From CAVUEG01 sp963740525 (lineage in GTDB: Bacteria > Actinomycetota > Actinomycetes > Propionibacteriales > Nocardioidaceae), in contig CAVUEG010000003.1 of the NCBI GenBank assembly GCA_963740525.1, forward strand, positions 1 through 64,000: a DNA stretch of 64,000 nucleotides. The letters run 5' to 3'. Made by a program: the position numbers and the translations under genes. Position 1 is the stretch's first letter, and each line of letters starts with the position of its first letter. The notes beneath the pieces are model-generated. The model searched no databases. It was given only the letters and a program-made list of their open reading frames with translations, and was not told where the DNA came from. This document shows, one piece after another, positions 16,233 to 25,114 of this stretch.

Positions 16233-17213
16233 TCAGCCGGTGGCGGCGGTCTCTCGCGAGGCCCGAAGTTCCATCGCCTGCTGGTAGAGCCGCCCCGCGC
16301 GGTACGACGAGCGCACCAGCGGGCCGCTCATCACCCCGGAGAACCCGAGCTCGAGGGCCTCGTCACGCATCTCGACGAACTCCTCGGGCTTCACCCAGCG
16401 CTCGACGGGGTGGTGACGCAGCGACGGGCGGAGGTACTGGGTGATCGTGAGCAGCTCGGTGCCGGCCTCGTGGAGGTCGACGAGCGCTTCCGAGATCTCC
16501 TCGCGGGTCTCGCCCATGCCGAGGATCAGGTTCGACTTCGTGACCAGCCCGAACTCGCGGGCCTGGGTGATCACGTCGAGTGAGCGCTCGTAGCGGAACG
16601 CCGGACGGATCCGCTTGAAGATGCGGGGGACCGTCTCCACGTTGTGCGCGAGGACCTCGGGACGGGACTCGAAGACCTCGGCGAGCAGGTCGGGCTTGCC
16701 GTTGAAGTCGGGGATCAGGTTCTCGACGCCCGTGTCGGGGTTCAGCGCGTGGATCTGCTTCACCGTCTCGGCGTACAGCCAAGCACCGCCGTCCGGGAGG
16801 TCGTCGCGGGCGACGCCGGTGATGGTCGCGTAGCGCAGGTTCATCTTCTGGACGCTCTCGGCGACCCGGCGCGGCTCGTCGCGGTCGAGCGGCTCGGGCT
16901 TGCCGGTGTCGATCTGGCAGAAGTCACAGCGCCTGGTGCACTGGTCGCCGCCGATGAGGAAGGTGGCCTCGCGGTCCTCCCAGCACTCGAAGATGTTGGG
17001 GCACCCGGCGGACTGGCAGACGGTGTGCAGGCCCTCGCCCTTCACCAGCTCCTGGAGCTCGCGGTACTGCGGGCCCATCGTGGCGCGGGTCTTGATCCAC
17101 TCGGGCTTGCGCTCGATCGGGGTCTGCGCGTTGCGAACCTCGAGCCGGAGCAGCTTGCGTCCCTCGGGGACGGGCGCGTCCGATGTAGGGGGCTGAGTGG
17201 GGGTCTGTGTCAC
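16233..17213 (-). CDS. lipA: Lipoyl synthase (radical SAM)
   Basis: Inserts two sulfur atoms into octanoyl groups on E2 and GcvH proteins. The 326-aa protein has both Fe-S sites: the auxiliary cluster CQSAGCPNIFEC (about 79-90) and the radical-SAM CTRRCDFC (about 105-112), plus the terminal RSSYRAG with the conserved Ser/Arg. GTG 17213 is chosen over longer frames because the family begins close to the EGRKLLRLEVRN segment, and a TACAGT -10 lies 7 bases before it. Its substrate proteins and partners are nearby: lipB (octanoyl transfer), sucB (lipoylated E2), lpd and gcvT. An ABC transporter pair separates lipA from lipB, unlike the order in M. tuberculosis. Confidence 0.97.
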   Translation of the reverse strand: MTQTPTQPPTSDAPVPEGRKLLRLEVRNAQTPIERKPEWIKTRATMGPQYRELQELVKGEGLHTVCQSAGCPNIFECWEDREATFLIGGDQCTRRCDFCQIDTGKPEPLDRDEPRRVAESVQKMNLRYATITGVARDDLPDGGAWLYAETVKQIHALNPDTGVENLIPDFNGKPDLLAEVFESRPEVLAHNVETVPRIFKRIRPAFRYERSLDVITQAREFGLVTKSNLILGMGETREEISEALVDLHEAGTELLTITQYLRPSLRHHPVERWVKPEEFVEMRDEALELGFSGVMSGPLVRSSYRAGRLYQQAMELRASRETAATG

Positions 17214-17220
17214 ACGCGCC

Positions 17221-17226
17221 ACTGTA
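17221..17226 (-). promoter_or_regulatory. -10 element TACAGT, leaderless promoter of lipA
   Basis: TACAGT on the minus strand ends 7 bases before GTG 17213. It supports that start codon. Confidence 0.45.
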
Positions 17227-17290
17227 CGCCGGGGCGCACGGCGACCCCAATCCGCGAGAGCAGTCTCACGCGTCCGCGCGGCTGCTGGGC

Positions 17291-18265
17291 TCAGGCGATG
17301 TCGCGGCGGCGGTACCAGAGGAACGACAGCACGGTCACCAGGACCAGGAGCACGGCGAGGAAGGCCGAGCCGTGTGCCTGGGACAGGTACGTCGTCTTGT
17401 CGCACTCCACGCGCCCGGGAGGGCAGCGGAGACTGTCGTCCCAGAACGAGTAGCCGCCCATCACCCACGCGAGGGTGTTCTGGGACAGCGAGAACCTCCC
17501 CGCACCCACGATCGGCAGCATCGCGACCACGATCTCGCCGCCGACCGAGTAGGCGAAGAGCACCCCGACCGCGCCGACGGTGCTACGGAGCAGCATGGTC
17601 AGTGCGTAGCCGCCCAGCGCCGCACCGGCGGCCAGTCCGACGCCGCGCAGGATCTGCCAGCGGGCCAGCGCCTGCACGGTCGCCGGCACGGAGATGTCGC
17701 GCATGGACGCGCCGACGTACAGCGTCAGCCAGTAGCCGGTCAGGGCCAGCGCCGCAGCGACCGCCGAGGCGAGGGTCACAGCCGCGAGCTTCGCGAGCCA
17801 GATCCGGCCCCTTCGTGGCTCGAACAGCAGCTGGTTGCTCATCGAGCCGGAGGCCCAGTCGGCACCCGCGAACGTGATCGCGCCGAGCATCAGGAGGCCG
17901 GTGAGGATCAGGACCAGCGCCGGGCCGCTCTCCTGCAGCGCGCGCCGCAGGGAGAGGGTCTCCCGGTAGATGAACCACTCGGCCTTCGGGACGATCATGT
18001 CGGCGCAGTCGGCGGCGTCGGTGCCGGGGCCGCCGAACTGACGGGGGTTCTTCTCGCAGTCGGCGATCGATCGCTTGATGTAGGGCCGCGCGGCCTCGCG
18101 GTCCGCCTGGCTCTGGGCCACGGCCCGGTCCTGCGCGGTGAGGGGGCGGGTGTCCCAGAGGTTCGACCCCGCCATGGCACCGGCAGCCAGGATGCAGATC
18201 GCCACCAGCAGCATGACCGCGCGACGGGAACGGAAGCGGGTCAGCTCGACCCGGAGCAGCCTCAT
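17291..18265 (-). CDS. ABC transporter permease (ABC-2 type)
   Basis: A 324-aa integral membrane subunit. An N-terminal segment (RAVMLLVAICILAAGAMAG) is followed by a large external loop with an acidic region and two Cys (CEKNPRQFG, DAADCADM), then five hydrophobic segments. It resembles the ABC-2 permeases of small exporters. Its ATG overlaps the stop of the ATPase gene (ATGA), so the two are translated together. The substrate is unknown. The C-terminal FLWYRRRDIA is the usual cytoplasmic end of this group. Confidence 0.85.
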   Translation of the reverse strand: MRLLRVELTRFRSRRAVMLLVAICILAAGAMAGSNLWDTRPLTAQDRAVAQSQADREAARPYIKRSIADCEKNPRQFGGPGTDAADCADMIVPKAEWFIYRETLSLRRALQESGPALVLILTGLLMLGAITFAGADWASGSMSNQLLFEPRRGRIWLAKLAAVTLASAVAAALALTGYWLTLYVGASMRDISVPATVQALARWQILRGVGLAAGAALGGYALTMLLRSTVGAVGVLFAYSVGGEIVVAMLPIVGAGRFSLSQNTLAWVMGGYSFWDDSLRCPPGRVECDKTTYLSQAHGSAFLAVLLVLVTVLSFLWYRRRDIA

Positions 18266-19191
18266 GCGATCGCCTCGTGCTCGGACTCGTCATCGTCGGT
18301 GAGGTGGAGGAACACCGACTCGAGGTCGGCCCGTTGCGGGGCGAGCTCCCGGACCCAGATGTCGTGTCCGGCGAGCAGCCGGTTGATCTCCTCGGCCTGT
18401 GCGCCCTCGACGACGAGATGGTCGTTCTCGCGACGGACCGTGTGTCCCGCGCGCTCGAGATGGGCCTTGGCGCCCGTCTGGTCGGTGACGCCGACCCGGA
18501 CCCCGCCGATGGCGCCGACGAGCTCGTCGACGCGACCCTCGAGCAGCATCCTGCCCCGGCCGATGATCGAGACCGAGTGGCAGACCTGCTGGACCTCGGC
18601 GAGGATGTGCGAGCTGAGCAGTACCGTCACGCCGCTCTCACCGAGCTCGCGGATCATGTCGCGGATGTCGCGGATGCCGGCTGGGTCCAGCCCGTTGGTG
18701 GGCTCGTCGAGGATCAGCAGGTCGGGGCTCTTGAGCAGCGTGGCCGCGATCGCCAGCCGCTGCTTCATACCGAGGGAGTAGCCCTTGTACCGCTCTCGGT
18801 CCCGCCCGGTCAGTCCCACCTGAGCCAGCGCCTGGTCCACGTGACGCTGGTCGACGCCGATCGTCCTGGCCAACAGGGTGAGATTCTTGCGGCCGGAGAA
18901 CGTGGGGGAGAACTTGGGCTGCTCGACGACGGCGCCGATCCGGTCCATCACCCTCGGCAGCCCGCGCGGCACGGTCTCCCCGAACAACCGCATCTCGCCC
19001 CGGGTCGGCCTGGCCAGCCCGAGCAGCATCCGGATCGTCGTGGTCTTGCCCGAGCCGTTGGGTCCCAGGAAGCCGTGCACGCCGCCGCGGAGCACAGTGA
19101 GGTCCAGGTCGTCGACTGCGAGCACCTGCCGGCCGTGCCTGGTGCGGAACTCCTTGCGGAGTCCTCGTGCCTCGATCACAGCCTCGGACAT
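18262..19191 (-). CDS. ABC transporter ATP-binding protein
   Basis: A 309-aa ATPase that would drive the neighbouring ABC-2 permease. Seen: Walker A GPNGSGKTTT (about 43-52), the Q-loop region, the signature YSLGMKQRLAIA (about 137-148), Walker B LLILDEPTNGLDP (about 156-168) and the switch His in LLSSHILAEV. The C-terminal 80 residues are the usual accessory extension of drug/bacitracin-type exporters. GGGGGACAC precedes ATG 19191. No regulator gene is adjacent, so substrate and induction are open. The pair is inserted between lipA and lipB. Confidence 0.92.
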   Translation of the reverse strand: MSEAVIEARGLRKEFRTRHGRQVLAVDDLDLTVLRGGVHGFLGPNGSGKTTTIRMLLGLARPTRGEMRLFGETVPRGLPRVMDRIGAVVEQPKFSPTFSGRKNLTLLARTIGVDQRHVDQALAQVGLTGRDRERYKGYSLGMKQRLAIAATLLKSPDLLILDEPTNGLDPAGIRDIRDMIRELGESGVTVLLSSHILAEVQQVCHSVSIIGRGRMLLEGRVDELVGAIGGVRVGVTDQTGAKAHLERAGHTVRRENDHLVVEGAQAEEINRLLAGHDIWVRELAPQRADLESVFLHLTDDDESEHEAIA

Positions 19192-19298
19192 GTGTCCCCC
19201 TGCTCGGTCTCCCTGTCACCTGAGCCTGTCGTAGGCGCGGGCCAGGGTCGGCGGGGACACGCCGGAGAGGGGTCTCGGGCTCAGGCGGGTCAGGCGGG

Positions 19299-20045
19299 TC
19301 AGGGGCGGGGAGCCAGGACGGGCACCCGGAGGTCCGGCGTGCGTCGTCCGGGTTCGGGGCGTGGCTCGTAGTCGGGCGTCGGGTCGTACGGCGCCCAGGC
19401 CAGGAGGTCGCGCAGGTGCCGCTCGACGACCGGGGCCACCTCGGGGACCGTGACGTCGCGCCCGAGCTCGGCCGAGAGCGAGGTCACGCCGGCGTCGGCG
19501 ATGCCGCAGGGGACGAAGCGTTCGTACCAGCCGAGGTCGACGTCACAGTTGATCGCGAAGCCGTGCATGGTCACCCCGCGGCTGACCCGGATCCCGATCG
19601 CGGCGATCTTGCGCTCCGGCCGGGTCGGGTCCGTGGGGTCGGCCTGGAGCCAGACTCCGCTCCGACCCGGCACCCGCGCGGTCGTGACGCCGAGCTCGGC
19701 ACAGGCGTGGATGAGGGCCTCCTCGACGCGTCGTACGTAGTCGACGACGAAGACGTGGTCGGGCAGCCTCACGATCGGGTAGCCGACGAGCTGGCCGGGG
19801 CCGTGGAAGGTGATCTTGCCGCCGCGGTCGACGTCGATGACCGCGGCGCCGCCGGGGTCGGCCGGGCGCTCGTGCGGCTCGGTCCGCTTGCCCGCGGTGA
19901 AGACGGGCGGGTGCTCGAGGAGCAGGACGGTGTCGGGCGCGCCCGCCACCACGTCGGCGTGCACCTGGCGCTGAAGGTCCCAGGCAGCGGTGTACTCGAC
20001 GGCATCGGGGCCGAACCCGACCGTCCGGAACTGGAGCTCATCCAC
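19299..20045 (-). CDS. lipB: Octanoyl-ACP:protein octanoyltransferase
   Basis: Transfers octanoate from acyl carrier protein to lipoyl domains; LipA then adds sulfur. Family motifs are clear: RGGKITFHGPGQLVGYP (about 74-90), the catalytic Lys in KIAAIGIRVS (about 145-154), and the nucleophile Cys in RFVPCGIADAGVTSL (about 176-190). The 248 residues include a Pro/Arg-rich C-terminal tail of about 25 residues. The start is GTG 20045; a TAGGCT -10 sits 7 bases before it. It forms one functional unit with lipA, sucB, lpd and gcvT in this neighbourhood. Confidence 0.96.
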   Translation of the reverse strand: MDELQFRTVGFGPDAVEYTAAWDLQRQVHADVVAGAPDTVLLLEHPPVFTAGKRTEPHERPADPGGAAVIDVDRGGKITFHGPGQLVGYPIVRLPDHVFVVDYVRRVEEALIHACAELGVTTARVPGRSGVWLQADPTDPTRPERKIAAIGIRVSRGVTMHGFAINCDVDLGWYERFVPCGIADAGVTSLSAELGRDVTVPEVAPVVERHLRDLLAWAPYDPTPDYEPRPEPGRRTPDLRVPVLAPRP

Positions 20046-20052
20046 GGCCCAG

Positions 20053-20058
20053 AGCCTA
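20053..20058 (-). promoter_or_regulatory. -10 element TAGGCT, leaderless promoter of lipB
   Basis: TAGGCT on the minus strand ends 7 bases before GTG 20045. Confidence 0.45.
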
Positions 20059-20130
20059 CGCCGGGTCCGGTGGGACGGCCCCTGTGGACGACGTCGGCGG
20101 CGAGACCGCGTGCTGGGTCATGGTGGTCTG

Positions 20131-20721
20131 GTGAGCAGATCAGTCCTCCGCCGTTCCCCCGTCGCGCTGGTGGCGCTGGGCGTCCTGGCCGGCGTCGTGT
20201 TCGCCCTGGTGGTGGGTGGAGGGTCCGGCGGCGTGCTCGGCGGGGCCCTGGCTCGGTCGGGCTCCGGCTCGGCGTACGACCCGGGGTCGGGGGTGGCGCG
20301 GGTCGAACGGGCGGTGACGGGATCGACGACCGGATCGACTGGCCGGACCACCGGCCGAGGGAGGGTCCTGACGGTGCTCCATGCCTGGGACCGTCGGCGG
20401 GCGGCGGCGTACGCCGCGGACGACGTGCCGGCGTTGCGCGCCCTCTATGCGCCGGCCTCGCTGGCGGGGCGGGCCGATGTCCGGCTGCTGCTCGACTACC
20501 GACGGCGGGGACTTCGCGTCGCGTCGCTCCGAAGCCAGCTGCTGTCTGTGCGGGTGCTTCGGGAGTCGCCACGCCGTTGGCGCGCGGTGGTGGTCGACCG
20601 CGTTGAGGCGTCGGTGGTGGCGGGCGCGCAGCCGGTTGCGCTTCCGCGTGACCGGGCCACACGTCGGGTGGTGACGATGCGACGCGAGCCCGGGGGCTGG
20701 GTGGTCGTGTCGGTGCGCTGA
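20131..20721 (+). CDS. Hypothetical membrane-anchored or secreted protein
   Basis: A 196-aa protein of no family I recognise. A short basic N-terminus (SRSVLRRS) precedes one hydrophobic segment (VALVALGVLAGVVFALVV, about 10-27), then a Gly/Ser/Thr-rich linker and an Arg-rich domain (about 75-196) with alternating strand patterns (WRAVVVDRVEAS, WVVVSVR) suggesting a small extracytoplasmic fold. GTG 20131 places the hydrophobic segment in signal position; a longer frame exists upstream but lacks support and would run antisense into lipB. It lies between divergent lipB and the convergent TIGR01777 gene. Confidence 0.65.
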   Translation: MSRSVLRRSPVALVALGVLAGVVFALVVGGGSGGVLGGALARSGSGSAYDPGSGVARVERAVTGSTTGSTGRTTGRGRVLTVLHAWDRRRAAAYAADDVPALRALYAPASLAGRADVRLLLDYRRRGLRVASLRSQLLSVRVLRESPRRWRAVVVDRVEASVVAGAQPVALPRDRATRRVVTMRREPGGWVVVSVR

Positions 20722-20732
20722 CCTCGGCGCTC

Positions 20733-21644
20733 TCAGCCCAGGGCAACCGCGAGGACCTCGTCCACGCTGGAGTGGGCGAACGTGAAGCCGTCGGCGGTGA
20801 GCTTTGCCGGGATCGCCCGCACCGAGCCGAGCAGCTCCGGGGACAGCTGCCCGGCGGCCTTGTCGAGCACGAAGGACGGGATCCGCAGGACTGTCGGCCG
20901 GTGCAGGAGGCGACCGAGCGCCTCGGTGAACTCCGCGTTGGTGGGCGGTTCCGGAATGGTCAGGTTGTACGGCCCGGTGCTGGTCTCGTTGGTCGCGAGA
21001 TGCACCACCGCCGAGACCCAGTCGGGGAGCGAGACGACCGGGAAGTACTGCGACCCCGGGCCGAGCGGTCCCCCGAGCCCGAGTCGGAAGATCGGCAGGA
21101 TCAGCCTGAGCACCCCACTGCTGCGGTCCAGCACCGGGGGAGTCCGCAACACGACCACGCGGGCCCCGGCCCGCTCCGCAGGCTCCGTCGCCTCCTGCCA
21201 CTGGCGGGTGACCCGGGTGAGCAGTGAGTCGCCCCGCGACCCGCTGTCCTCGGTCAGCACCTCGTTGCCACGGTCGCCGTAGTAGGCGATCCCGTTGCCA
21301 GCGAGGAACGACGGCGGGTTGCCTTCTGCGGCAGCGCGGGCGACGGCTCCCGCCATGGTCCGGGTGGTCGCGACCCTGCTCTGAAGGACGTTGCGGCGAT
21401 ACCGCGCCGAGTGCGGGTTGCCGACCAGCGGCGTGCCGCCGAGGTTCACGGCCACGTCGATGCCCTCGAGCACGGAGCGGTCGATCGCGAGATCGAGGTC
21501 GTCGGCGTACGGGTCCCAGCGGCGCTGGTCCGGCCCGCTCGGCTCACCGCGCACCAGGCGGGTGACCTCATGGCCCTCCCTCAGCAACCGCGTCCGCAGC
21601 GCCGTGCCCAGCATTCCGGATGCGCCCGCCAGCAAGAACCTCAT
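20733..21644 (-). CDS. TIGR01777 family NAD(P)-dependent epimerase/SDR
   Basis: A 303-aa extended short-chain dehydrogenase-like protein. The nucleotide-binding motif GASGMLGTAL is at residues 7-16; DVAVNLGGTPL and the catalytic-type Tyr in GNGIAYYGDRG follow, and the C-terminal 50 residues match the DUF1731 extension (AKLTADGFTFAHSSVDEVL). The substrate is unknown. The gene lies next to sucB in other actinobacteria (Rv2216 position). GAGGAC lies just before ATG 21644. Confidence 0.88.
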   Translation of the reverse strand: MRFLLAGASGMLGTALRTRLLREGHEVTRLVRGEPSGPDQRRWDPYADDLDLAIDRSVLEGIDVAVNLGGTPLVGNPHSARYRRNVLQSRVATTRTMAGAVARAAAEGNPPSFLAGNGIAYYGDRGNEVLTEDSGSRGDSLLTRVTRQWQEATEPAERAGARVVVLRTPPVLDRSSGVLRLILPIFRLGLGGPLGPGSQYFPVVSLPDWVSAVVHLATNETSTGPYNLTIPEPPTNAEFTEALGRLLHRPTVLRIPSFVLDKAAGQLSPELLGSVRAIPAKLTADGFTFAHSSVDEVLAVALG

Positions 21645-21675
21645 GTCCTCACTGTGTCAAACCACCCCACAACCC

Positions 21676-21827
21676 GCTGACGCGGCGCATCTTGCCCTCC
21701 AAAACGCCCTGACGCGGCGCATCTTGCCCAGTGGCTGGGAAAGATGCGCCGCGTCAGCGGTGAATCACGGACAAGATGAGCCGCGTCAGGGGTGAAACGG
21801 GGACAAGATGAGCCGCGTCAGCGGTGA
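21676..21827. repeat. Five-copy mini-array of a 20-base unit, two direct then three inverted
   Basis: The unit CTGACGCGGCGCATCTTGCC occurs at about 21677-21696 and 21709-21728; its reverse complement (AAGATG[C/A]GCCGCGTCAG core) occurs at about 21741-21757, 21773-21790 and 21805-21822. Copies two and three form a perfect 17-bp stem (21709-21725 with 21741-21757) with a further CCCA/TGGG stem inside its loop. It starts immediately after the sucB stop codon, so it may serve as terminator or 3'-end stabiliser for the lpd-sucB unit. Confidence 0.85.
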
Positions 21828-21831
21828 GGGG

Positions 21832-23664
21832 TCAGACCTCGAACTGGCCGGACTCCAGGCGCTGCTTGACGTCGCTCAGGAAGCGGGCGGCGTCGGCGCC
21901 GTCCACCAGGCGGTGGTCGTACGTCAGCGCCAGGTAGACCATCTGCCGGATCGCGATCGTCTCGCCGAGGTTCGGGTCGTCGATGACCACGGGCCGCTTG
22001 ACCACGGCGCCGGTGCCCAGGATCGCGACCTGGGGCTGGTTGATGATCGGGGTGTCGAACAGGGCGCCCCGACTGCCGGTGTTGGTCAGCGTGAACGTGC
22101 CCGAGGAGAGCTCGTCCGGCCCGATCTTGTTGGCCCGGGTGCGCTCGGCGACGTCGGCGATCTTCTTGGCCAGGCCGGAGATCGACAGGTCACCGGCATC
22201 CTTGATGACCGGTGTCAGCAGGCCCTTCTCGGTGTCCACCGCGATCGCGACGTTCTCGTGGTCGAAGTAGGTCACCTCGCCGGCTTCGGTGTCGATCGCT
22301 GCGTTCAACGACGGGTGCTGCTTGAGCGCGTCGATCGTGGCCTTGGCGAAGAACGGCATGTACGAGAGCTTCACGCCCTCGCGTGCTGCGAAGTCCGCCT
22401 TGACCGAGTCGCGTAGGCGCGAGATCGACGTGACGTCGACCTCCACCACCGTGGTCAGCTGGGCCGACGTCTGGAGCGACTCGACCATCCGCTTCGCGAT
22501 CACCTTGCGCAGACGCGACATCTTCTCGGTCGTACCGCGCAGGGGGCTCGGTGACGTCGACGCTCCCGACGCGGGCGCCGTCTGGGTCGTGCCGCTGGAG
22601 ACCTGGGCAGGTGCGGGCGCGGCCTCGGCGGGCGGCTGCTTCGCCTTGGCCGCGTCGATCACATCCTGCTTGCGGATCCGTCCGCCGACACCGGTGCCGG
22701 TCAGACTGGAGAGGTCGACCCCGTGCTCGCTGGCCATCTTGCGCACCAAGGGAGTGACGTACCCACCGCCGGAGTCTCCGGAAGGCGTGGGGGAAGCCGC
22801 TGGGGTCGGAGCAGGGGCCGGCTTCGAGGCAGGCTCGGGCGCAGCCTGCTTCTCCTCGGGCTCGGGCTCCTGCTTCTTCTCCGGCTCGGGCTCCGGCTCG
22901 GGCTCGGGCTTCTTCTCCTCGGCCTCCGGCTCGGGCTTGGAACCAGAGTCTTCGCCGCGGTCCGAGGTCCCTGAGTCGGCGGTGCCGGTCCCGATCACGG
23001 CCAGTTCGGCTCCGACCTCGACGGTCTCGTCCTCGGCGACCTTGATCTCGAGGAGCTTGCCGGCAACGGGGGAGGGGATCTCGGTGTCGACCTTGTCGGT
23101 GGAGACCTCGAGCAGCGGCTCGTCGACCGCGACGTCGTCCCCGACCGCCTTGAGCCACCGGGTGACCGTGCCTTCGGTGACGGACTCTCCGAGTGCCGGG
23201 AGCGTCACGGAGGTACCGGAACCACCCGAGTCGCCGCCGGACGATCCCGTCGTGCTCTCGCCCGAGTCCTCGGAGTCTGCCGGGGCCTCTTCGTCGGAGG
23301 CGTCGTCCTGCTCGGCCTCGTCGGCCTCTTCCGACTCCGCCTCGGAGTCAGCGGCCGGCTCGTCGGCCTGGTCATCGGCGGCCGAGTCGTCACCGGAGTC
23401 GGAGTCGTCCGACCCTCCGGACTCCTCGGAGTCGCCGATCACGGCCAGCGCGGCGCCGACCTCGACCGTCTCGTCCTCCTGTGCCTTGATCTCGAGCAGC
23501 GTGCCCGCGACCGGCGAGGGGATCTCGGTGTCCACCTTGTCGGTGGAGACCTCGAGCAGGGGCTCATCCACCTCCACCCTGTCGCCGACCTGCTTCAGCC
23601 ATCGGGTGACGGTGCCCTCGGTGACGGACTCACCGAGTGCGGGGAGGTTGACTGGTGTCGCCAT
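21832..23664 (-). CDS. sucB: 2-Oxoacid dehydrogenase E2, dihydrolipoamide acyltransferase with two lipoyl domains
   Basis: Core acyltransferase of the 2-oxoglutarate (and possibly pyruvate) dehydrogenase complex. Two lipoyl domains are seen (Lys43 and Lys at about 191, both in EVSTDKVDTEIPSP), joined by an unusually acidic Ser/Asp/Glu linker (about 80-150). A second linker rich in Glu/Pro/Lys precedes the E3/E1-binding domain (YVTPLVRKMASEHG, about 300-337), then the catalytic domain ending YDHRLVDGADAARFL with the active His/Asp. At 610 aa it matches actinobacterial two-lipoyl E2 proteins (DlaT/SucB). It is followed 26 bases upstream by lpd in the same direction. LipA/LipB in this window supply its cofactor. 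Confidence 0.94.
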   Translation of the reverse strand: MATPVNLPALGESVTEGTVTRWLKQVGDRVEVDEPLLEVSTDKVDTEIPSPVAGTLLEIKAQEDETVEVGAALAVIGDSEESGGSDDSDSGDDSAADDQADEPAADSEAESEEADEAEQDDASDEEAPADSEDSGESTTGSSGGDSGGSGTSVTLPALGESVTEGTVTRWLKAVGDDVAVDEPLLEVSTDKVDTEIPSPVAGKLLEIKVAEDETVEVGAELAVIGTGTADSGTSDRGEDSGSKPEPEAEEKKPEPEPEPEPEKKQEPEPEEKQAAPEPASKPAPAPTPAASPTPSGDSGGGYVTPLVRKMASEHGVDLSSLTGTGVGGRIRKQDVIDAAKAKQPPAEAAPAPAQVSSGTTQTAPASGASTSPSPLRGTTEKMSRLRKVIAKRMVESLQTSAQLTTVVEVDVTSISRLRDSVKADFAAREGVKLSYMPFFAKATIDALKQHPSLNAAIDTEAGEVTYFDHENVAIAVDTEKGLLTPVIKDAGDLSISGLAKKIADVAERTRANKIGPDELSSGTFTLTNTGSRGALFDTPIINQPQVAILGTGAVVKRPVVIDDPNLGETIAIRQMVYLALTYDHRLVDGADAARFLSDVKQRLESGQFEV

Positions 23665-23690
23665 GGATGTCCTCGTTCCGGTGCGGGCGG

Positions 23691-25070
23691 TCAGGAGTGA
23701 GCGTGCAGGGGCTTGCCGGCCAGCGCCAGGTGCGCCTCGCCGAGTGCCTCGGTCTGGGTCGGGTGTGCGTGCACCAGCGCGGCGACGTCCTCCGGGTAAC
23801 CCTCCCAGTTATAGATGAGCTGCGCCTCGCCGACGAGCTCACCCACGCGGGCGCCGACCATGTGGATGCCGACGACCGGACCGTCCTTCTCGCGTACGAG
23901 CTTCACGAAGCCCGCGGTCTTGAGGATCTGGCTCTTGCCGTTGCCCCCGAGGTCGTAGGTCTGCGTCTCGACCTTGTCGTCGCCGTACTTCTCGCGGGCC
24001 GCCTTCTCGGTCAGGCCCATCGAGGCGACCTCGGGCTCGCAGTACGTGACCCGCGGGATCCCGGTCTCGTCGATCGGTACGGGGTCGAGCCCGGCGATGT
24101 CCTCGGCGACGAAGATGCCCTGCTGGAAGCCCCGGTGCGCGAGCTGGAGACCGGGGACGATGTCGCCGACGGCGTAGACCCCGTCGACGTTGGTCCGGCA
24201 GCGCTCGTCGGTGAGCACGAAGCCGCGGTCCATCTTCACGCCCTGGTCGTCGTAGCCGAGCCCGTCGGTGGTCGGGCCGCGGCCCACGGCCACGAGGAGG
24301 ATCTCGGCCTCGATCGTCTCGCCACCCTTGACGGTGACCCGAACGCCGTCGTCGGTCTTCTCGACCTTCTCGAAGGGGGTGTCGATCTTGAAGTTGATCT
24401 TCCGCTTGCGGAATGCCCGCTCGATCATCTTCGAGCAGTCCTCGTCCTCCAGCGGGACCAGGTGCGGAAGTGCCTCCACGATGGTGACGTCGGAACCGAA
24501 CGACTTCCAGACGCTGGCGAACTCGCAGCCGATCACGCCGCCGCCGAGCACGATCACGGACTTCGGCACCCGGTCGAGGGTCAGCGCGTGCTCGGAGCTG
24601 AGCACCCGCTCGCCGTCGAGCTCAAGCCCGGGGAGGGTCTTGGAGTAGGAGCCGGAGGCCAGCACCACGTGCTTGCCGACGTACTGGGTGCCGTCCACCT
24701 CGACCGTGGTGGGGCCGACCAGCCTGCCCTCGCCCTCGACCACGGTGATGTCGCGGCTCTTGATGAGCCCGGTGAGCCCCTTGAACAGGCGCGAGACCAC
24801 GCCGTCCTTGTACTTGTTCACCCCGGCCATGTCGATGCCGTCGAGGGTGGCCTGTACGCCGAACTGCTCGGCGTCGCGGGCACCGTCGGCGATCTCGGCC
24901 GCGTGAAGCAGCGCCTTGGTGGGGATGCAACCCACATGGAGGCAGGTGCCTCCGAGGTTGCCCTTCTCGACCAGGGCGACCTTCAGGCCGAGCTGAGCGG
25001 CCCGCAAGGCGCACGCGTAACCCCCGCTTCCGGCTCCGAGGATCACTACGTCGAAGTTGGCGTCCGCCAC
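23691..25070 (-). CDS. lpdA: Dihydrolipoyl dehydrogenase (E3)
   Basis: FAD enzyme that reoxidises dihydrolipoamide on E2 proteins with NAD+. Seen: FAD-binding ILGAGSGGYACALRAA (about 10-25), the redox disulfide GGTCLHVGCIPTKA (Cys43 and Cys48), the NAD motif VLGGGVIGCEFASVW (about 175-190), the second FAD box VDGVYAVGDIV, and the C-terminal His/Glu dyad HAHPTQTEALGE. GTG 25070 is preferred because GGAGGAA lies 4 bases before it; an in-frame ATG at 25085 is possible but that Shine-Dalgarno sequence would fall inside it. It precedes sucB by 26 bases and is probably co-transcribed. Confidence 0.95.
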   Translation of the reverse strand: MADANFDVVILGAGSGGYACALRAAQLGLKVALVEKGNLGGTCLHVGCIPTKALLHAAEIADGARDAEQFGVQATLDGIDMAGVNKYKDGVVSRLFKGLTGLIKSRDITVVEGEGRLVGPTTVEVDGTQYVGKHVVLASGSYSKTLPGLELDGERVLSSEHALTLDRVPKSVIVLGGGVIGCEFASVWKSFGSDVTIVEALPHLVPLEDEDCSKMIERAFRKRKINFKIDTPFEKVEKTDDGVRVTVKGGETIEAEILLVAVGRGPTTDGLGYDDQGVKMDRGFVLTDERCRTNVDGVYAVGDIVPGLQLAHRGFQQGIFVAEDIAGLDPVPIDETGIPRVTYCEPEVASMGLTEKAAREKYGDDKVETQTYDLGGNGKSQILKTAGFVKLVREKDGPVVGIHMVGARVGELVGEAQLIYNWEGYPEDVAALVHAHPTQTEALGEAHLALAGKPLHAHS

Positions 25071-25114
25071 CGTTCCTCCGGTCATGTTCGCTTGTCAGGG
25101 GGATAGTTCCGTCG

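Noticed and set aside
17207..18781. 524-codon open frame antisense to the ABC permease/ATPase
   Set aside because: Opposite to well-supported transporter genes; no start signal.
22289..23818. Ser-rich 509-codon frame antisense to sucB
   Set aside because: Its Ser richness is the mirror of the acidic linker codons of sucB.
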